A DNA stretch of 18,891 nucleotides from Rickettsiales bacterium. GTDB taxonomy: Bacteria > Pseudomonadota > Alphaproteobacteria > Rickettsiales > 21-14-0-20-44-7. The notes under the pieces are model-generated. The model was not told the DNA's origin, made no database searches, and saw nothing but the letters and a program-made list of their open reading frames with translations. The DNA lies in contig JALZVI010000006.1 in the NCBI GenBank assembly GCA_023301015.1, positions 1 to 18,891 on the forward strand, in the 5' to 3' direction. The translations under genes were made by a program, and so were the position numbers. Positions 15,016-18,891 of the stretch are shown piece after piece. Numbering within the stretch: position 1 is the first letter of the stretch; every line of letters begins with the position of its first letter.

Positions 15016-15468
15016 ATGAAGATAATATTATTTCTAGCACTATCTCTTTTTAGCTTTGATGCAAATGCCCTTATGTCTAAAGAGAGCCAGTTCTTATCAC
15101 AAGAGGTAAGAGTGACGCAGACAAAAACTTTCAACACAGAAGTAAGCCGAAACCTAATACATCTCGCACATGCAAACTGGAATGACAAAGCGGTGGAAGG
15201 CCACACTACGCCAGAGTTTTTTGCAAACTACAATAGCGGCGAATTCCTGAAATACATACCCTACGGCCAATTGATGAGTTTTGAAGGCGTATATCTTGTT
15301 AACAGCCAAAGCGAACAAACCACCGTCAGAGCCAAAGCGGCGTTTGAACTGAAAAAAGTAGACGTAATGGTAACCTACAAACTAATCAACGACCGCTATT
15401 TGATAGACGCAATCACAATCAACCCCATCGAGCCGAATAATCAAAAGCTTGACCAAGTTATGTGCTAA
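15016..15468 (+). CDS. Small exported protein of unknown function
   Basis: I do not recognise this 150-residue protein. It has a clear signal peptide ending at about ANA|LM and no lipobox. The mature part begins with polar helices (KESQFLSQEVRVTQTKTF) and continues with a mixed alpha/beta region (TPEFFANYNSGEFLKYIPYG, then VRAKAAFELKKVDVMVTYKL) that could be a small NTF2-like or cystatin-like fold; this is a guess. The single cysteine is the last residue. The Shine-Dalgarno AAGGA overlaps the proS stop codon and lies 7 nt before the ATG, so it is co-transcribed with proS. hemW starts 4 nt after its stop. It is therefore the middle gene of a proS-orf-hemW operon, although its role need not relate to either. 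Confidence 0.8.
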   Translation: MKIILFLALSLFSFDANALMSKESQFLSQEVRVTQTKTFNTEVSRNLIHLAHANWNDKAVEGHTTPEFFANYNSGEFLKYIPYGQLMSFEGVYLVNSQSEQTTVRAKAAFELKKVDVMVTYKLINDRYLIDAITINPIEPNNQKLDQVMC

Positions 15469-15472
15469 GCCA

Positions 15473-16555
15473 ATGCAACCCCTCGCAATTTACGTCCACT
15501 ACCCCTTCTGCAAAGCAAAATGCCCCTATTGCGACTTCAACTCCCATGTCCGCAGCAGCGTTGACGATGCAGCATTCGAGGCAGCATATATGCGCGAGCT
15601 GGAGCATTTTGCGACCGTCGCCAGCAACCGCCAAATCACCTCAATCTTCTTCGGCGGCGGCACACCATCCCTCATGCCCGCCCGCCTAGTTGAGCGCATC
15701 ATCGCCAAAATTGACCAACTCTGGGGACTCAGCCCCACTTGCGAAATCACGCTCGAAGCCAACCCCACCTCCGTCGAAGCCGCGAAATTCCAAGCCTTCC
15801 GCGCCGCAGGAGTCAACCGCGTTTCCGTCGGCGTGCAAAGCTTTGACGAGGCCGAACTCAAATTCCTCGGCCGCGAACATTCCGCCAACGAAGCCCGCGA
15901 CGCCATAGAGCTAGCCGCAAAAACCTTCGATCGCTACTCGTTCGACCTAATCTACGCCCTCCCCGAGCAAAAAATCGGCGACTGGGAAACACGCCTGCAA
16001 CAAGCTCTTACCCTCACAAACGGCCACATCTCGCTCTACCAACTCACCATCGAGCCAGCCACAAATTTCTATCACCGCAAAGTCCCCGCCGCGCCAGAAG
16101 AAATCGCCGCCGATATGTACGACCTCACCCAGAAAATCTGCGAAGCCGCAAACCTCCCTGCCTACGAAATCTCCAACCACGCCACACCAACCCAAGAAAG
16201 CGCGCACAACCTCACCTATTGGCGCTACGGCGAATATCTCGGCATCGGCGCAGGCGCTCACGGACGCATCAACGGCCACGCCAGCGCAATCCTAAAATCG
16301 CCCGAAAAATGGCTAGAAAGCGTGCAAGAAAAAGGACACGGCTTGCAAGTTTTTGAAGCGCTCACCCCAGCCGAACAAGAAGAAGAGCGCGTAATGATGG
16401 GCTTGAGACTTGCCGAAGGCATAGAACTGCCAAGCCATCTCAACACCACCACCCTAATCAAAAGCGGACTTTTGGAAACCATCGGGCATAAAACCCGCAC
16501 CACAAAACAAGGCCGCTTGCTGCTTAACTATGTTCTGTCAAAACTGCTGGACTAA
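15473..16555 (+). CDS. hemW: Radical SAM heme chaperone HemW
   Basis: The product has 360 residues. The start is ATG at 15473 (MQPLAIYVHYPFC); a TTG at 15449 inside the previous gene would add eight residues outside the family pattern. The radical-SAM cluster motif is CKAKCPYC (Cys13, Cys17, Cys20), followed by the HemW signature DFNSHV. The SAM-binding stretch is FFGGGTPSL, and NPTSVEAAKFQAFRAAGVNR, VSVGVQSFDEAELKFLGREH and FDLIYALPEQ are typical of HemW. HemW binds heme and delivers it to target proteins; it was long misannotated as oxygen-independent coproporphyrinogen oxidase (HemN), which has a distinct N-terminus. There is no clear Shine-Dalgarno, so coupling to the upstream gene is likely. 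Its last 32 bp overlap the end of pabB on the opposite strand. Confidence 0.95.
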   Translation: MQPLAIYVHYPFCKAKCPYCDFNSHVRSSVDDAAFEAAYMRELEHFATVASNRQITSIFFGGGTPSLMPARLVERIIAKIDQLWGLSPTCEITLEANPTSVEAAKFQAFRAAGVNRVSVGVQSFDEAELKFLGREHSANEARDAIELAAKTFDRYSFDLIYALPEQKIGDWETRLQQALTLTNGHISLYQLTIEPATNFYHRKVPAAPEEIAADMYDLTQKICEAANLPAYEISNHATPTQESAHNLTYWRYGEYLGIGAGAHGRINGHASAILKSPEKWLESVQEKGHGLQVFEALTPAEQEEERVMMGLRLAEGIELPSHLNTTTLIKSGLLETIGHKTRTTKQGRLLLNYVLSKLLD

Positions 16556-17714
16556 TCCCAAGCAACTCCATAATCGGCCGCGCCTTTGTATACATCTCCG
16601 CCAGCTCAGTTTTTGGCTCAGAACCACTAGTAATTCCACCACCAGCCTGAAATTCAAACTTGCGCCCTTTCACAATCAGCGTCCGAATCACCACCGAAAA
16701 ATCGCAATCTCCAGCCCCAAACCAGCCCAGCGCACCACTATACAGCCCACGCTCCAGCCCCTCCAGCTCGTTGCAAAGCTCCATCGCCGCAATTTTCGGC
16801 GCGCCAGTCATTGACCCGGGCGGGAAGCAGCCAAGCACCACATCCATCGCCGACCCACTAACATCCGCCGTCACTGTTGAATGCATATGGTGATACGCTG
16901 GGTAGCTAGTCACCTCAAACAGTTCAGGCGTTTGCACCCGCACACAAGTGCGCGACAAATCATTGCGCATCAAATCCACAATCATCAAATTCTCCGCCTT
17001 GTCCTTCTCGCTCTCAGCCAGCACACTAGCCGCAACGCTTGTTGGCATAGTCCCCTTAATCGGACTAGTCACCGCCACGCCATCAGCCACGCTCAGCATT
17101 TTCTCAGGGCTGGAGGAAACAACCGCAACATCGCCAAACTTCATGAATGCCGAATATGGCGCTGGAGATTTCTGCGCCAGCTCGCAAAACAGCGCAAACA
17201 CATCCACATCGCCCTCAAACTCACCCCAAAATTTCCGCGTCAAATTCGCCTGATACAAATCGCCCGCCGCAATCAACTCCTTGATCTCAGCCACCTTCCG
17301 CTCATAATCAGCGTCCGTCATATTAGAATCCAAGCGCAGCTCGCCCAAATCCTTATGCACAGGCAGCTCAGCTTCACGCCCCAACCCCCGAACTTCTTGG
17401 CTCTCATGGTCAAACTCAACCACATTCTCAAACCGCGCAAACAGTAAATCATCCAGCTTAATCTCACCAAGTGGCGACTCGCTCAAATCTTCCATCTGCC
17501 CACGCAGGCCATAGCCCAGCCAGCCGAACCACTGCTCACCAACAGCTTCCGCTGCCTTCAACTCATCTAAATTCGTGATTTTTTCGCGCAAGCCCCACGC
17601 TAAAAAGCTTCGTTTGCCAACGCTTGTGCCGCTATATAACAGCACCAAATTTTCCTCACCCGCCAAGCTGGCAGCATATCTCAGAGGTTTATCCCAAGGT
17701 GTTTCTGATGTCAT
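16524..17714 (-). CDS. pabB: Aminodeoxychorismate synthase component I
   Basis: A 396-residue chorismate-binding enzyme that, with a PabA glutaminase, converts chorismate to 4-amino-4-deoxychorismate for p-aminobenzoate and folate. The PabB-type motif PIKGT is present with catalytic Lys220 (anthranilate synthase has PIAGT there). GDLYQANLTRKF, LMIVDLMRNDLSR, PPGSMTGAPKIAAMELCNEL and GLYSGALGWFG are also conserved, as is FQAGGGITSGSEP near the end. It is shorter than E. coli PabB (about 450), with the N-terminal domain reduced. It starts inside pabC, overlapping it by 26 nt, so the two are translated together. No pabA is present in the window. Confidence 0.95.
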   Translation of the reverse strand: MTSETPWDKPLRYAASLAGEENLVLLYSGTSVGKRSFLAWGLREKITNLDELKAAEAVGEQWFGWLGYGLRGQMEDLSESPLGEIKLDDLLFARFENVVEFDHESQEVRGLGREAELPVHKDLGELRLDSNMTDADYERKVAEIKELIAAGDLYQANLTRKFWGEFEGDVDVFALFCELAQKSPAPYSAFMKFGDVAVVSSSPEKMLSVADGVAVTSPIKGTMPTSVAASVLAESEKDKAENLMIVDLMRNDLSRTCVRVQTPELFEVTSYPAYHHMHSTVTADVSGSAMDVVLGCFPPGSMTGAPKIAAMELCNELEGLERGLYSGALGWFGAGDCDFSVVIRTLIVKGRKFEFQAGGGITSGSEPKTELAEMYTKARPIMELLGISPAVLTEHS

Positions 17715-18519
17715 CCAAAACCAATTTGCGGATTTTCTGCGTTTTTTCTGACGATTTGAACTTTTTGCCCTTCGCCCCGTTGCCCGCTACAATTTCAGAA
17801 ATCGGCACAACCAAGCAGTTCACATTAGTCATAAACGCCTCATCCGCAGCTTCCAAACGGCTCATCTTAAAGTTGCCCTGCACAGTCTCGCCCTTATACA
17901 GCGTAATAACTTTCTGGCGGATTGAACCGGGAATAAGCTCCAGCTTTTTTGATGGTGTGTATAGAATTTTGTCCTTAATCCAGAACAAATTACCCGAAGC
18001 AGATTCACAAACATAGCCATCATCATCAAGCAAAATTGCGTTGTCGCATTTCTTCTCTTCAGCCTCAACCAGCGCCAGAGTATAATGCAGTGCGTTCATT
18101 GTTTTGGCTTGCGCAATTGCCGAAGCTTTTTGCTCAGTCACAATCATCTTCACATCATCAGGCACAGTCGCAATGCCCTCAACCGTTTCAATCACCACAG
18201 TCGGGTGCTTCGCCTTTGGCTTATATCCCTCACTCCCACTTCCGCGAGAAACTATGATACGCACAAAGCCTTGGTCGATTTTGTTCTTCTTCACCAGCGA
18301 ACGCGCAATACCGCGCAAGTTTGATGCATTCAGCGGAATCCGCACATCCATCAAGCCTTTCGTCATTCTGTTCAGGTGATAATCAACGTTATATAACTTG
18401 CCATTTTCAATACGAATAGTTTCAAAAACGCCATCCCCAAAGCGGAAACCACGATCGGAAGTTGGAACTTTCGCATCTTCTGACGGAATAAATTGATCTT
18501 GAAAGTATGTGTATTTCAT
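17689..18519 (-). CDS. pabC: Aminodeoxychorismate lyase (class IV aminotransferase fold)
   Basis: A 276-residue PLP enzyme of fold type IV. Conserved parts are TSDRGFRFGDGVFETIRI (residues 20-37), the PLP lysine Lys139 in QAKTMNALHY, and LLDDDGYVCESASGNLFWI with Glu172. Then comes a TPS...LIPGSIRQKVI segment. This fold also includes branched-chain and D-amino-acid aminotransferases, and sequence alone does not cleanly separate them. The overlap with pabB on the same strand makes the lyase role (4-amino-4-deoxychorismate to p-aminobenzoate plus pyruvate) much the best reading. There is no Shine-Dalgarno; a perfect TATAAT at 18533-18528 (- strand) lies 8 nt before the ATG, consistent with a leaderless mRNA. 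Confidence 0.88.
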   Translation of the reverse strand: MKYTYFQDQFIPSEDAKVPTSDRGFRFGDGVFETIRIENGKLYNVDYHLNRMTKGLMDVRIPLNASNLRGIARSLVKKNKIDQGFVRIIVSRGSGSEGYKPKAKHPTVVIETVEGIATVPDDVKMIVTEQKASAIAQAKTMNALHYTLALVEAEEKKCDNAILLDDDGYVCESASGNLFWIKDKILYTPSKKLELIPGSIRQKVITLYKGETVQGNFKMSRLEAADEAFMTNVNCLVVPISEIVAGNGAKGKKFKSSEKTQKIRKLVLDDIRNTLG

Positions 18520-18527
18520 GTCATCAC

Positions 18528-18533
18528 ATTATA
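18528..18533 (-). promoter_or_regulatory. Perfect -10 box before pabC
   Basis: TATAAT on the - strand, 8 nt upstream of the pabC ATG at 18519. Transcription would start about 1-3 nt before the ATG. I see no good -35 hexamer at the right distance, so this is a partial call. Confidence 0.45.
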
Positions 18534-18571
18534 CTATTCAAAAGTTAATCGCGCAAGGGTGATAATTAATA

Positions 18572-18891
18572 TGTCTGAAAAACAAAAGAAAAATGAGAAA
18601 AACGGCAGTTGGGGAGAGGTTCTAAAAACCTTCGCATGGGCGCTCATCATCGCCACAATTTTCCGCACATTCCTCTTTCAACCCTTCCACATCCCATCAG
18701 GCTCAATGAAGCCCAATTTGCTAGTTGGCGACTTCGTGATCGCCTCACAAACCGCCTATGGCTATTCAAAACACTCATTCCCATTCATCTCCCTCCCCCT
18801 TTTCGAAGGCAGAATTTGGTATACCGAACCTGAGCGCGGGGATGTTGTTATTTTCAAAGTCCCAGAAAAAAGCTTCGGCGAAAATGTGATG
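18572..18891 (+). CDS. lepB: Signal peptidase I, 3' partial
   Basis: The open frame from ATG at 18572 runs off the right edge after 106 complete codons. A basic N-terminus is followed by one membrane helix (FAWALIIATIFRTFLF, about 21-36) and then the box B motif FQPFHIPSGSMKPNLLVGDF with the catalytic serine Ser45. The RGDVVIFKVP motif follows near the edge. The catalytic lysine (box D) would lie beyond the window. The enzyme cleaves signal peptides at the outer face of the cytoplasmic membrane and would process the exported proteins in this window. AAGGG lies 11 nt before the ATG. It is divergent from pabC with 52 bp between them. Confidence 0.95.

Noticed and set aside
15449..15472. TTG start for hemW inside the previous gene
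   Set aside because: The family pattern begins near MQPLAIYVHYPFC at 15473; the eight extra residues add nothing recognisable.
16881..17447. Long open frame antisense to pabB (188 codons)
   Set aside because: It is a shadow of the pabB coding strand with no start signal and an His/Arg/Gln-rich composition typical of an antisense frame.
1..18891. Prophage, insertion sequence or CRISPR content
   Set aside because: No transposase, integrase, phage structural gene or regularly spaced repeat array is found on either strand.

Overview
The window looks like a draft-assembly contig from an alphaproteobacterium that I cannot name. Its first 16 bases are Illumina adapter, so the left edge is a contig end. 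Three things suggest Alphaproteobacteria. The prolyl-tRNA synthetase is the short form without the large editing insertion. A perfect CtrA-type box (TTAA-N7-TTAAC) sits in front of a pilin gene. DUF4402 proteins occur beside an alternative chaperone/usher pair. Base composition is moderately AT-rich. I see no phage genes, insertion sequences, CRISPR arrays or tRNA/rRNA genes.

Layout. (1) 17-3492, + strand: a signalling operon made of a CHASE-PAS-PAS histidine kinase (5' truncated), an Rcp1-like single-domain response regulator and a small soluble histidine kinase. (2) 3646-7573, + strand: a pilus periplasmic chaperone and a 1038-residue outer-membrane usher-like protein, overlapping by 26 nt. 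(3) 7576-9448, - strand: three DUF4402 pilin-like proteins convergent with the usher. The upstream one (8879-9448) has a strong Shine-Dalgarno sequence, a nearly G-free leader and a strong intrinsic terminator, as expected of a major subunit. (4) 9449-9769: a 321-bp divergent regulatory region carrying TTAACAC repeats. (5) 9770-10465, + strand: a regulator joining an XRE helix-turn-helix to a C-terminal receiver domain. (6) 10467-10713: a 247-bp imperfect inverted repeat filling the gap between two convergent genes. (7) 10721-13666, - strand: a secreted subtilisin-like protease with an N-terminal peptidoglycan-binding domain and a C-terminal beta-barrel (autotransporter-like). (8) 13794-18891: a housekeeping block of proS, a small exported protein, hemW, pabB and pabC on the - strand, and the start of lepB running off the right edge.

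How the parts may work together (inference). Regions 1-5 read as one surface-fibre locus. Sensors at the left and the XRE-receiver regulator at the right flank the chaperone, the usher and three subunits. One subunit (8239-8748) lacks the N-terminal donor-strand extension seen in the other two, which is what a tip subunit would look like. A CtrA-type box suggests cell-cycle timing of pilin expression. The protease next door could act on the cell surface, but no direct link to the fibre is visible. The housekeeping block is unrelated and includes p-aminobenzoate/folate synthesis (pabC-pabB, overlapping by 26 nt).
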